This document shows positions 10,387 through 18,935 of a stretch of 42,234 nucleotides of DNA, piece by piece. Made by a program: the position numbers and the translations under genes. The stretch lies in the NCBI GenBank assembly GCA_902800325.1, contig CADCDW010000009.1, forward strand, positions 1 through 42,234, written 5' to 3'. The notes under the pieces were generated by a model. It did not search any database and had not been told where the DNA came from. It worked only from the letters and a program-made list of their open reading frames with translations. Numbering within the stretch: position 1 is the stretch's first letter; each line of letters starts with the position of its first letter. Origin of the DNA: an uncultured Lachnospiraceae bacterium (GTDB taxonomy: Bacteria; Bacillota; Clostridia; Lachnospirales; Lachnospiraceae).

Positions 10387-11112
10387 ATGGCAGAACAGCT
10401 TTATACCATACCGGTAAATGATGCATTTGATACAGACTGCGAATGTCCGGTCTGTGCTATGTATGCAGAATTGGAAAGAAATGCAATTGACTATACTATG
10501 GGTCCAAGCTATATGGAGGATGACAACCGCGCCATGACTGATAAGCTCGGATTTTGCAGTCATCATATCAGATTTTTATATGGTGAAAAAAATCGTCTCG
10601 GACTTGCCCTTATGATGAAAACACATACAGATAAAACTATAAAGGATTTAAAGGCTTTAAGTGAAAATAAGCCTGTAGCACAGGGTTCGTTTTTCAAAAA
10701 ACAGGGTTTTTCTTCAGTAGGTGAATATGTAAAGAATCTTGAAAAAACCTGTTTTATATGTGAACGTATCGAAGGGACCTTTGACAGATATATAGATACC
10801 ATCTTCCACCTTTGGAAAAAGGAACCCGAATTCAAGGATAAGGTTAAAAAATCCAAAGGCTTTTGTACATATCATTACGGACTTTTATATGACTATGCCG
10901 CTACAAAACTTTCAAAAGATTCTTTAAATGATTTTATAGATACATTAAATGCAGTTTACTTTGAAAATATGGAACGTATAAACGGTGATATAGGCTGGTT
11001 TATCGATAAATTTGATTACCGCTTTAAAAATGAACCGTGGAAGAACTCAAAAGATGCTCTTCCACGTGGTATCATCAAAACAAATCATACAATTATATCT
11101 CAGGATAAGTAA
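10387..11112 (+). CDS. Cys/His-rich protein with two repeated metal-site-like modules (DUF6062-like)
   Basis: The 241-residue protein has an internal duplication of a Cys/His pattern. Module one is CPVC (C20, C23) followed by FCSHH (C57, H60). Module two is CFIC (C122, C125) followed by FCTYH (C160, H163). The spacing between CxxC and FCxxH is almost the same in both (33 and 34 residues), so each module probably binds one metal ion, likely zinc, with a Cys3His set. From memory this resembles proteins labelled DUF6062 in Lachnospiraceae; no reaction is known. It starts at an ATG with GAAAGGAT upstream and ends only 5 bp from the convergent papain-like gene. It has no signal peptide or membrane segment. 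Confidence 0.7.
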   Translation: MAEQLYTIPVNDAFDTDCECPVCAMYAELERNAIDYTMGPSYMEDDNRAMTDKLGFCSHHIRFLYGEKNRLGLALMMKTHTDKTIKDLKALSENKPVAQGSFFKKQGFSSVGEYVKNLEKTCFICERIEGTFDRYIDTIFHLWKKEPEFKDKVKKSKGFCTYHYGLLYDYAATKLSKDSLNDFIDTLNAVYFENMERINGDIGWFIDKFDYRFKNEPWKNSKDALPRGIIKTNHTIISQDK

Positions 11113-11117
11113 TTATT

Positions 11118-11810
11118 TTACAGAACCATAGCTGCTTTTTGGGCAAGATTTTTAATCATACATTCCGAAAAGTACTCTTTGTTGCTTTCCTCGGTAATGT
11201 TATTGTCCTTTAAATACTGCCTGTAATCCTTTAGCTTTCCCTCATAGATCAGCTCAAGCTTATCCCATTGTCTGAAATCTTCAGGTCTTACAAGTCCGGC
11301 CTTTTTATCAAATGTATCTGCGCCGGACTTTTCAAGTACATGATATACAAATTGTGAACAGAAATAATTATATTCTCTCTCCACAGCCTTGTTAAACATA
11401 ATGCCGACTATACCCAGATAATTATATTTATAATCCATATCATGTTTCTTAAACTCATTTATCATTTTTCTCATTTTTTTATATGAATTAGAACTTACCT
11501 TAAGCCTTGCCACGCGACAAGTGGTATCAACATCTCTGCCAAACACCCCTGTTGTTATATCTTCTTTTATAAATCCACAGTAAAAAGGATTATGTAATTT
11601 TCTCCTTGCAAAGCTATACATATCGTTAAGCTCTATGTCAAACGAAAGTGATGTATGAGCATATGGTTCCTTGGTCCACATCTTTATAACATTTGAAGGT
11701 AATGTAGATGTTTTTGATATAACTATATAGATACTTTTATCTTTAACATTATTCTTTTTTCGATTTGTTCTTTTAATATTCTTTTTATTGGCATAAGTTT
11801 TATTACCCAT
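11118..11810 (-). CDS. YiiX-like permuted papain-fold (NlpC/P60 superfamily) protein
   Basis: The protein (230 residues from the ATG at 11810, which has GGAGG at proper spacing) begins with a very basic stretch (about 1-25) and then a domain with the order expected of circularly permuted NlpC/P60 enzymes: a conserved His first (YAHTSL, H52) and the nucleophile Cys late (FCSQFVYHVLE, C151). This order identifies the YiiX/YebB-like branch, whose members are thought to be amidases or lipid-modifying enzymes. No signal peptide or membrane anchor is visible, so a cytosolic or nucleoid-associated location through the basic tail is possible. It is the last gene of the glnS-DUF2225 run, 25 bp after the preceding gene. 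Confidence 0.65.
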   Translation of the reverse strand: MGNKTYANKKNIKRTNRKKNNVKDKSIYIVISKTSTLPSNVIKMWTKEPYAHTSLSFDIELNDMYSFARRKLHNPFYCGFIKEDITTGVFGRDVDTTCRVARLKVSSNSYKKMRKMINEFKKHDMDYKYNYLGIVGIMFNKAVEREYNYFCSQFVYHVLEKSGADTFDKKAGLVRPEDFRQWDKLELIYEGKLKDYRQYLKDNNITEESNKEYFSECMIKNLAQKAAMVL

Positions 11811-11853
11811 AAAAAGACCTCCAATCAAATAGTGAATTTGATAATATTATACG

Positions 11854-12702
11854 TTAGTTCCTATCATTAGCCACATCTTTTTTTATCAATTCCTTTAAAT
11901 CAAGTGCCGCATCCTTAAGTCTGTGATTTGTAGCTTTGGATGTAAGAACACTTGCAAGAAGTCTGGCTGATTCTTCATATCGTTTAAGTTTTCTTGCAAG
12001 ATCTGCCATTATATACTTTAGCGTACTTTCATCCATACCTGCTATAGGAAACGGTTCATTGGATATAGCAAGCACAAATCCTTCATAAGCATTTTTTATA
12101 CAATCCATCTCGCTATCTGATAATTCTCTGTATTCAGATGAATTTTTATCAAGTGTTTGCATTTTTCCACGTAGAACCCATGCTGTTTTTAGACATGTAT
12201 ATGCACGTTCACCATTTTTTGCTCCTTTTACCATAGAACAAAGAATCGCCAACTTATGTCTTGTAATCGCATCATCATACGAATACGCTCCTTCGATATC
12301 AGGAAGGCCTTTAAATCTGCTGCCTATACCGGCCTTTATCTCCTTTATCTGTCTCATGGAGAGTCGCCCATAATATCTTACCAAAGAGGCATATCCGCAA
12401 TACGAACATGCAACCACATCATATTTTAGAGGATCCATAAACTCATATGTCGGTCTCAGATCAGTATCATGTCCTGACAGCTTTATCTTTCCGCTTTTTA
12501 CGCATTTTGATGTAAAGCCTATATCGCATACCGGGCAGGTATATTTTTTATCAAATATATAATCTTCCTCTTTACGTTCAAGTTGCTTTGCAGCCTGTTC
12601 AACGTTAGAATTAATATTACGAGTATTGTTATTTTTTTCAATTACTTCTGCATCGCTGTAGCTTCCCAAACCCAGCTTTTCCATATCGGAAAAAAGTCCC
12701 AT
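11854..12702 (-). CDS. DUF2225-family protein
   Basis: The 282-residue protein has the DUF2225 features: a CPVC zinc-ribbon half (YTCPVCDIGFTSKCV, about 54-68) and a second CSYCGYA half about 45 residues later, followed by an all-helical region that looks TPR-like (residues about 140-280, with repeated A..C..A and LA..L patterns). DUF2225 proteins are common in Firmicutes; their function is not established. It lies 66 bp downstream of glnS and 25 bp upstream of the papain-like gene, so the three probably form an operon. A GAGGT precedes the ATG. Confidence 0.8.
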   Translation of the reverse strand: MGLFSDMEKLGLGSYSDAEVIEKNNNTRNINSNVEQAAKQLERKEEDYIFDKKYTCPVCDIGFTSKCVKSGKIKLSGHDTDLRPTYEFMDPLKYDVVACSYCGYASLVRYYGRLSMRQIKEIKAGIGSRFKGLPDIEGAYSYDDAITRHKLAILCSMVKGAKNGERAYTCLKTAWVLRGKMQTLDKNSSEYRELSDSEMDCIKNAYEGFVLAISNEPFPIAGMDESTLKYIMADLARKLKRYEESARLLASVLTSKATNHRLKDAALDLKELIKKDVANDRN

Positions 12703-12768
12703 ATTATAACCTCATATATTATTGCATTTTGTTTTTTATTAAATCCGGACTCAACCAAAAGCTGATAT

Positions 12769-14430
12769 TTAGCTTGGCCTGTATGAACTTTTAAGTGATA
12801 CTATCCTGTTAAATACAAGCCTGTCCTCTGTGGTGTCTTTGGTATCAACACAGAAGAATCCATGTCTTATAAACTGGAATGAATCACCCGGTTTTGCATT
12901 TTTAAACGCAGCCTCAAGCTTACAATTATCCAAAACTGTAAGTGAATTAGGATTATAATTAAGCGTACCGTCCTCATTGAGCTTACCTTTTTCCTCATCT
13001 ACTATATTCTCGTAAAGTCTTACAGTAGCATCTACGGCAGTATTTGCATCTACCCAGTGAATAGTTCCTTTAACCTTACGTCCTTCAAATCCCGAACCAC
13101 TTCTTGTTTCCGGATCATAAGTGCAATGTATCTCTACTACATTACCTGTTTCATCTTTTTTATAATCAACACATTTTACAAAATATGCACCTTTAAGTCT
13201 GACTTCATTTCCCGGAAATAGTCTGAAATATTTTTTTGGTGGTTCTTCCATAAAGTCTTCTCTGTCGATATATAACTCACGGCTAAAAGAAACCTTTCTT
13301 GTTCCTGCCTCTTCATTTTCCTGATTATTGTCTATATCAAAATACTCTGTCTGACCTTCCGGATAATTATCTATTATAAGTTTTATAGGATCAAGTACAG
13401 CCATCATACGATCTACCTTCATCTTTAAATCTTCTCTTATACAATACTCAAGCATCGCATAATCAGATGAGCTCTGTGCCTTTGATATACCGGAAAGCTC
13501 CATAAATTTCCTAATTGATTCAGGTGTATATCCTCGTCTTCTTAGTGCAGCTATGGACACAAGTCTCGGATCGTCCCAGCCATCAACTATACCATCCTCA
13601 ACCAGTTTTTTGATATATCTCTTACCTGTTACAACATTGGTAAGATAGAGCTTTGCAAACTCGATCTGTCTCGGCGGATTTGGATATTCAAGTTCATTTA
13701 CAACCCACTCATATAAAGGTCTGTGATCCTCAAACTCAAGCGTACAGATAGAATGAGTTATACCCTCTATAGCATCCTCAATCGGATGAGCAAAATCATA
13801 CATAGGATATATGCACCACTTATCACCCGTATTATGATGTGTCATACGAGCTATTCTGTATAAAACCGGATCCCTCATATTGATATTTGGAGAGGACATA
13901 TCAATCTTGGCACGAAGCACCTTTGATCCATCAGGGAACTCTCCGTTTTTCATACGCTCAAACAAATCCAGATTTTCTTCTATACTTCTGTCCCTATATG
14001 GACTGTTTTTGCCGGGATTTTTGAAATCTCCCCTGTATTCCTTAATCTCATCAGCACTAAGGTCGCATACAAATGCTTTACCCTTCTTTATAAGCCTGAC
14101 AGCAGCCTCGTACATATCATCAAAATAATCAGACGCAAAACGTACAGTATCCCCAAAATCTGCTCCAAGCCATTTTATATCATCTATTATAGACTGAACA
14201 AATTCAGTTTTTTCCTTTGTAGGATTGGTATCATCAAATCTAAAATTGAACCTTCCGTTATACTCTTTAGCAAGTCCGTAATTTAAAAGAATCGACTTAG
14301 CATGTCCTATATGAAGATATCCATTTGGCTCAGGAGGAAATCTTGTAACAACTTCCTTATATCTTCCCTCTTTTAAATCCTTATCAATTTCCTGCTCTAT
14401 AAAATTTCTTGAAATAACTTCGCCTTCCAT
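12769..14430 (-). CDS. glnS: Glutamine--tRNA ligase (GlnRS)
   Basis: This class I aminoacyl-tRNA synthetase attaches glutamine to tRNA-Gln. The 553-residue protein shows the HIGH motif in [14 protein letters not shown] (40-43), the RFDDTNP that follows the first half of the Rossmann fold, and VTGKRY in place of the KMSKS-type loop, followed by GWDDPRL...[11 protein letters not shown], which is diagnostic for GlnRS rather than GluRS. The C-terminal two-barrel anticodon-binding region is complete. Many Firmicutes lack GlnRS and use GatCAB; its presence fits Lachnospiraceae, which often carry it. No T-box leader is visible upstream. It is the first gene of a likely operon with DUF2225 and the papain-like gene. 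Confidence 0.97.
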   Translation of the reverse strand: MEGEVISRNFIEQEIDKDLKEGRYKEVVTRFPPEPNGYLHIGHAKSILLNYGLAKEYNGRFNFRFDDTNPTKEKTEFVQSIIDDIKWLGADFGDTVRFASDYFDDMYEAAVRLIKKGKAFVCDLSADEIKEYRGDFKNPGKNSPYRDRSIEENLDLFERMKNGEFPDGSKVLRAKIDMSSPNINMRDPVLYRIARMTHHNTGDKWCIYPMYDFAHPIEDAIEGITHSICTLEFEDHRPLYEWVVNELEYPNPPRQIEFAKLYLTNVVTGKRYIKKLVEDGIVDGWDDPRLVSIAALRRRGYTPESIRKFMELSGISKAQSSSDYAMLEYCIREDLKMKVDRMMAVLDPIKLIIDNYPEGQTEYFDIDNNQENEEAGTRKVSFSRELYIDREDFMEEPPKKYFRLFPGNEVRLKGAYFVKCVDYKKDETGNVVEIHCTYDPETRSGSGFEGRKVKGTIHWVDANTAVDATVRLYENIVDEEKGKLNEDGTLNYNPNSLTVLDNCKLEAAFKNAKPGDSFQFIRHGFFCVDTKDTTEDRLVFNRIVSLKSSYRPS

Positions 14431-14552
14431 ATCTGCCTCCTAATCATAATAAACCAATGATTATAATAACATTAAACCTACATAACGTCAATTTTTAAAT
14501 TTCGGTAAAATCATATCCCATATTAACTGAATATATAGTGGTTTTTACATAA

Positions 14553-14584
14553 AAAGCTTACGGAACTTTAATCCCGTAAGCTTT
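14553..14584 (-). terminator. Intrinsic terminator after the cohesin protein gene
   Basis: An 11-bp stem (AAAGCTTACGG at 14553-14563, CCGTAAGCTTT at 14574-14584) lies immediately downstream of the 14590-16527 gene on the minus strand and is followed by a short T-tract (CTTTTTATG). Confidence 0.8.
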
Positions 14585-14589
14585 CTTTA

Positions 14590-16527
14590 TCAGTTATCTG
14601 TATCATCAGGGAAAATAAACTTTATAGTCTCTATATCAGATTCTTTTTTTTCTTCCATTTTGCTATTTTTATCTTCTGCAATACCGGAAGTCTCAGATTC
14701 TTTTTGATTGGATTGTTCACGGTTTTTATCCTCATCTGCACTTACCGTCATCTGTTTTTCAGTATTATTTTTATCTTCTTCCTTTTTCTTAAAGCTCATA
14801 ATACTGATATTTCGGTCTTCCTGCTTGGTTTCTTCCTGCATATTGGAAAGATCAAAGCTGGCCGGGATACTATGACTTGGTTCTCTGTCTTCCTCATATG
14901 CCTTTCTTTCTTCATCATATACAGATTCTTTAGATACATCTGACGTATCTGCCTGCTCTCCTTTGGCTTTTCCTGATAACTTCACACTTTCAGGTTCTTT
15001 TAACGACTCATCTGATTCTTCTTCATCTTCTTCATCATTTTTAGCTTTTAGCATAGTTACAAGAGTTATGATTCCTATAAACAGTATAAACGCCAAAATT
15101 CCAAATACTATGGCAATTATTCCCAAAGTCTTTCTACTGAAAAAGCCTTCATCCTGCGGTACTACCTTTTCTATCACTACAGGTTCGGCAGGAGTTGCCA
15201 TAGTTTGGGTTGCAACCTCTTCTGTATTTTCTGCTATATCTCTTTCCACATATCTTAAAAATGCTTTTTCCCTGGCATCATACCAGTAAAAGCCTTCATC
15301 TCCGGCTATATTTATCGCATATACAAGATATATGTTTTTATCATTTATATCATTTGATTTATATACTGTAACCTTTTCACCTATTCCTCCTATGTCAAGC
15401 TCTGTTTTTTCAAATCCATCAGGAATATCAACTCCCTCCGGAGCCTCAATTATAACATACCTGTTAAACTCAGATGAATATTCTCTGTATGGTATGAAGC
15501 TTTCCTTGTCCTTATCATATATAAACCACTCTAATCCACCGTCTTCATCCGCATTTTCATCTTTAGACTCAAGGCAGACCAAGATAATTTTTTTGTTGGG
15601 AGACTCAAAAGCAAGCACTTCCCAGTCCTTGTATTCGGTTGTTATCTCTTTAAAACCTTCGGGAATTTCAAGCCCGTTACTGCTTTGAACAAAATCATAT
15701 TCTACACCATCTATGGTTGTTTTGGCATCACCGAGCACTTCACCGGCCGCAACACTAAGTGTATAGACCTTAACCGCTCCGTTTTCAGCAGTAACTGTAA
15801 CAGTTACTGTGTTGGCTCCCGGTTCTATAAGACCTGCACCTCTAACTGAGGTAGATGCTTTTTCATCCTCTGCAACCGCACTTACAACCATACTTGTAAC
15901 ATCTTCATCTACCTGAACAAAATATGATGTAGTAGATGGTGAAAATGCAGGTTCAAGCGTTCCCGGAGAAATCTGCAAGCTCTTTAAATTGCAATTTGAT
16001 GAGCGGTCATCCTCCTCTGTTGTAGCATCATCATTTTTGTCGCTGTTATTATTGTTATTATTGTTGTTATTGTTACTGTTATTTCCATTATCATTATTTG
16101 AAGCTGTAGCAACCGTAACACTTGCTCCTCCATGTGATATGGATATAGGATTATAATCAATATCATAACATTCTGTTCCGCTTGTGGAGATATAGCACGA
16201 GCCATTTCCTATAGCGGTAAAGGAAAGTGTTGTTGAACCTGCTCCCGTTCCTACAAGTCTTATAGTTCCGCCACCGCCATTGGCCTGAGCGGATCCGCTG
16301 CCCGAATTATACTGAAGTACACTTGCATCATATGAAACATATATATCATAAGCCGAAATATCCGAGCCGTTTACACTTACAGTAACACTTACTCCTCCTC
16401 CTATACTTGTCGAACCGGTAGAAAGACCTATAGTTACTGATGCAGCCGCCTTTGAATCAAGTGTTCCAAAACTAAAGCACACAATTATCGTCAAAAACAA
16501 CGTCAAAATCTTCTTAATACTTTTCAT
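14590..16527 (-). CDS. Membrane-anchored surface protein with cohesin and cadherin-like domains
   Basis: The protein (645 residues from the ATG at 16527, which has GGAG at the right distance) has a signal peptide. Numbered from an upstream in-frame ATG at 16539, the signal ends near residue 32. Next comes a cohesin-like beta sandwich (33-145, with ISAYDIYVSYDASVLQY typical of cohesins), an Asn-rich linker (148-165), and a cadherin-like beta-sandwich domain (184-263, of the type in PF12733). Then follow about 200 residues of unassigned beta-rich sequence, one membrane helix (about 472-497) and a 150-residue acidic and Lys-rich cytoplasmic tail. Cohesins bind dockerins, and the adjacent upstream gene on the same strand encodes a secreted enzyme with a dockerin. 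A role as surface receptor for that enzyme is inferred. Confidence 0.8.
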   Translation of the reverse strand: MKSIKKILTLFLTIIVCFSFGTLDSKAAASVTIGLSTGSTSIGGGVSVTVSVNGSDISAYDIYVSYDASVLQYNSGSGSAQANGGGGTIRLVGTGAGSTTLSFTAIGNGSCYISTSGTECYDIDYNPISISHGGASVTVATASNNDNGNNSNNNNNNNNNNSDKNDDATTEEDDRSSNCNLKSLQISPGTLEPAFSPSTTSYFVQVDEDVTSMVVSAVAEDEKASTSVRGAGLIEPGANTVTVTVTAENGAVKVYTLSVAAGEVLGDAKTTIDGVEYDFVQSSNGLEIPEGFKEITTEYKDWEVLAFESPNKKIILVCLESKDENADEDGGLEWFIYDKDKESFIPYREYSSEFNRYVIIEAPEGVDIPDGFEKTELDIGGIGEKVTVYKSNDINDKNIYLVYAINIAGDEGFYWYDAREKAFLRYVERDIAENTEEVATQTMATPAEPVVIEKVVPQDEGFFSRKTLGIIAIVFGILAFILFIGIITLVTMLKAKNDEEDEEESDESLKEPESVKLSGKAKGEQADTSDVSKESVYDEERKAYEEDREPSHSIPASFDLSNMQEETKQEDRNISIMSFKKKEEDKNNTEKQMTVSADEDKNREQSNQKESETSGIAEDKNSKMEEKKESDIETIKFIFPDDTDN

Positions 16528-16570
16528 AATAATCTCCATTCTGTTTTTTATGACAAAATCATTATAAATA

Positions 16571-16663
16571 CTAATTAATGGTTTCTGTGCCGACTATATG
16601 TCTAATTAATGGTTTCTGTGCCGACTATATGTCTAATTAATGGTTTCTATGCCGACTATATGT
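16571..16663. repeat. 31-bp tandem repeat, three copies, over a gene's 3' end
   Basis: A 31-bp unit beginning CTAATTAATGGTTTCT and ending GCCGACTATATGT occurs at 16571-16601, 16602-16632 and 16633-16663. The third copy is the coding end of the dockerin enzyme, including its TAG stop and the codons for HIVGIETIN. The two downstream copies are identical to each other and differ from the coding copy at one base (GTG against ATG). Confidence 0.97.
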
Positions 16664-18561
16664 CTCTGAATCTTTACTATATCGAGTACGGATACCTTTC
16701 CGTCGCCATTTACATCACAATTCATATCCATTGAATCAAGACCTACGATAACTCTTTGTATCTTAACTATATCGAGTACGGATATCTTGCCGTCTCCATT
16801 TATATCACCCTTGGTTCCGCCGACATTGGTCTGTGTTGAACCACCTGACATATCTTCTCCTATGGTTTGTGAGCCTGCAGCAGCATTGCCGCGAACAACC
16901 GTAAGCGTATAGGTCTTAACTGCACCGGTTTGAGCTATAACATTAATCTTAATATAATTTGTTCCTTCTATAAGATTTATCGTTCCCGTTCCTTTTACTG
17001 TTGATGTAGATACAACCGATGCGGCAGAAACATTTATCGAAGAAACTGAAGAATTAACTATAAGCGAATAATCAGTTACGTCATTTACCGCAAATGTAGG
17101 AGTAATTGTATATCCTGTTATATCAAGCGACTTAAGCCAGTTGTTGGGATTTCCCGAATCCGCCGGTTTTACACATGCTCTCTCCGGCATATTTTTATAC
17201 ACCGGTATCTTAAATACCATGGTCGAATCAAGCAGGTTATTGGCTTTATATGCCCTGTAATTTGTCTGACTTTCGGTTGTAGGTGACTGGATATTGGACA
17301 TATACTGATGATTAAACAGACTTCCTGTATATGTAACATTAAACTTCTGTGTATATAATGTATCCTGACCCCTTTGGATATAAGATGCTCCAAGATACTG
17401 AGCACCTCCTATAATACTCTTTGACACAGTATTCCAGGGTCTTCCGTAACTGCCTGACTGTGATGCCCAAAATAAACCTTTTTCAACCGGTGCCCCGTTG
17501 GCTGTATCAAAAGCACCGATATTATAATAATTATATATGCCCGGATAATTGGTGCTTGTGCCCTTGGCAGCCACTCCGGCGGTATTGCCCATCTCAAGCT
17601 TGATTCTTGATGCAATATGATATGGACTGACTCCGCTTTGCGCAGCCGCATCCATTATTATATCCGAATATTGTTTGGATTCGCCCGGAGGTGTTGCATT
17701 GGTCATAAATGAACCCCTTAATATAGCTTCAACGCCTATCTTATTTTGAGCACCTTCCTGATATGAAAGACTTTCAAATACAAATACAAAATTTTCATAG
17801 AGATATGTACGTGGGTCAATATAATATCTTACGAGATCATCCGATGCAGCAAACCAAACCTTTCCGTCAAACGGCGACCATACATTTGATGCCGGATTAT
17901 AACCAACCGTTATACTTCTCCAGTTATAATGCGGTGCTGACGAAGCACCATATATAAGATTCTTAATCTGTCCCTTTTTATTGACTTCATTGGCAATAAG
18001 CGTATTCCAGTCAATTCCTGTTTGTACTGCCTTAAACTGCCAATTCGGATGAAGAGCATGTATATCCCTAAGCAAAACCTTATAACTTTCAGGGAATCCC
18101 TCTGCGGCAAGCTGAGCTTCAAAATCCGAAGAACCAAGTAAAGTACCATCACCTTCTACCAATTCATCATCTTCGGCAGTATTGGTATTATCTGTAACTG
18201 TTGTATCTGCATTTGTTGAATCTGTAGAACCATTATTTAGTGTAACAAACTGTGAAGAAACATACCCTGTATATGTGGCACCGTTATATACAACAGACAC
18301 CTTGTACCACGCTGAATTGGTTGTATCCAGAACTGTAAGTTCCTGCCCACCATTAAGCTTAATGCCTTTACCATTCTCATCTGTTACAGCGTTACCGTTT
18401 GGTTCAACCCTGAAATTGACATTGGTTACTCCTTCACTAATCTTGGCAGTTGTTTCGGCATGAGATACCATTGAACCACCTTGTCCAAAACATAAACTGT
18501 TGAACAATAAAACTAAAATCAATAAAAAATATATATTCTTTCTTTTTTTCGTAATTATCAT
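16633..18561 (-). CDS. Secreted glucosaminidase with SH3b, cadherin-like and dockerin domains
   Basis: This secreted peptidoglycan hydrolase has 642 residues. It has a signal peptide (to about 36), an SH3b cell-wall-binding domain (about 40-108), a Thr/Asp/Asn linker, and a glucosaminidase domain of the LytD/endo-beta-N-acetylglucosaminidase type (about 150-460). That domain carries YYIDPRTYLYENFVFVFESL and a likely catalytic Glu in IASRIKLEMGN. A cadherin-like beta sandwich follows (about 476-560), then a C-terminal type I dockerin (about 587-637). The dockerin has two calcium-loop repeats, DINGDGKISVLDIVKIQR and DVNGDGKVSVLDIVKIQR. The enzyme would cleave glycan strands of the wall. The dockerin suggests docking on a cohesin; the downstream neighbour carries one. 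Its last 31 bp are triplicated. Confidence 0.88.
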   Translation of the reverse strand: MIITKKRKNIYFLLILVLLFNSLCFGQGGSMVSHAETTAKISEGVTNVNFRVEPNGNAVTDENGKGIKLNGGQELTVLDTTNSAWYKVSVVYNGATYTGYVSSQFVTLNNGSTDSTNADTTVTDNTNTAEDDELVEGDGTLLGSSDFEAQLAAEGFPESYKVLLRDIHALHPNWQFKAVQTGIDWNTLIANEVNKKGQIKNLIYGASSAPHYNWRSITVGYNPASNVWSPFDGKVWFAASDDLVRYYIDPRTYLYENFVFVFESLSYQEGAQNKIGVEAILRGSFMTNATPPGESKQYSDIIMDAAAQSGVSPYHIASRIKLEMGNTAGVAAKGTSTNYPGIYNYYNIGAFDTANGAPVEKGLFWASQSGSYGRPWNTVSKSIIGGAQYLGASYIQRGQDTLYTQKFNVTYTGSLFNHQYMSNIQSPTTESQTNYRAYKANNLLDSTMVFKIPVYKNMPERACVKPADSGNPNNWLKSLDITGYTITPTFAVNDVTDYSLIVNSSVSSINVSAASVVSTSTVKGTGTINLIEGTNYIKINVIAQTGAVKTYTLTVVRGNAAAGSQTIGEDMSGGSTQTNVGGTKGDINGDGKISVLDIVKIQRVIVGLDSMDMNCDVNGDGKVSVLDIVKIQRHIVGIETIN

Positions 18562-18651
18562 AAAATAATTTCTCCGTTAATTATAAACCAAAAAACCGCT
18601 TAAAAATCATTTTTTAAATTATGTCAACTCAAATAATACTTAATCTATCAT

Positions 18652-18657
18652 AGTATA
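18652..18657 (-). promoter_or_regulatory. Possible extended -10 promoter for the glucosaminidase gene
   Basis: On the minus strand TGGTATACT is an extended -10 element (TG, one base, TATACT). There is only a weak -35 (GTGCAA) 17 bases upstream. The start codon at 18561 lies about 90 bases downstream. The gap 18562-18761 holds nothing else I can support apart from A/T tracts. Confidence 0.4.
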
Positions 18658-18761
18658 CCACGAAATGTAGTGTATTGCACCTTTTTTTTACAAAAAACAG
18701 CATTTTTTTACATTTTTTAAGTATCTGCCCCTTATTTGCCCCTTTTTTAAGTCAAATAAAA

Positions 18762-18810
18762 AAGCAATCTTCCTAAAGCCTTGATTTTACTTGCTTTAGT
18801 AAGATTGCTT
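18762..18810 (-). terminator. Terminator of the sigH-tRNA operon
   Basis: An 18-bp stem with one mismatch (AAGCAATCTTCCTAAAGC at 18762-18779 against GCTTTAGTAAGATTGCTT at 18793-18810) lies 14 bases after the tRNA on the minus strand. It is followed by a T-run (complement of AAAAAA at 18758-18763). Confidence 0.92.
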
Positions 18811-18824
18811 ATGGCATAGATAAA

Positions 18825-18897
18825 AGCTGCTAACGGGAATCGAACCCGTGGCCTCCGCACTACCAATGCGACGCTCTACCGACTGAGCCATAGCAGC
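18825..18897 (-). tRNA. tRNA-Thr (anticodon GGT)
   Basis: The minus strand folds into a complete cloverleaf of 73 bases without an encoded CCA. The acceptor stem is GCTGCTA/TAGCAGC, the D stem GCTC/GAGC, the anticodon stem TCGCA/TGCGG around the loop TTGGTAG (anticodon GGT, threonine codon ACC), and the T arm ACGGG-TTCGATT-CCCGT. It begins 38 bases after the sigH stop on the same strand with no terminator between, so it is probably processed from the sigH operon transcript. Confidence 0.96.
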
Positions 18898-18935
18898 TTA
18901 TAAAAAATATTTGTTATTAAATTTGTCAGAATCAA

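Noticed and set aside
16571-16663. Tandem 31-bp repeats as a CRISPR-like array
   Set aside because: The copies are directly adjacent with no spacers, one is coding sequence, and no cas gene is present.
14590-18561. A cellulosome or plant-fibre-degrading cluster
   Set aside because: Only one cohesin and one dockerin are seen, and the enzyme domain is a peptidoglycan glucosaminidase; there is no carbohydrate-binding module or plant-wall hydrolase.
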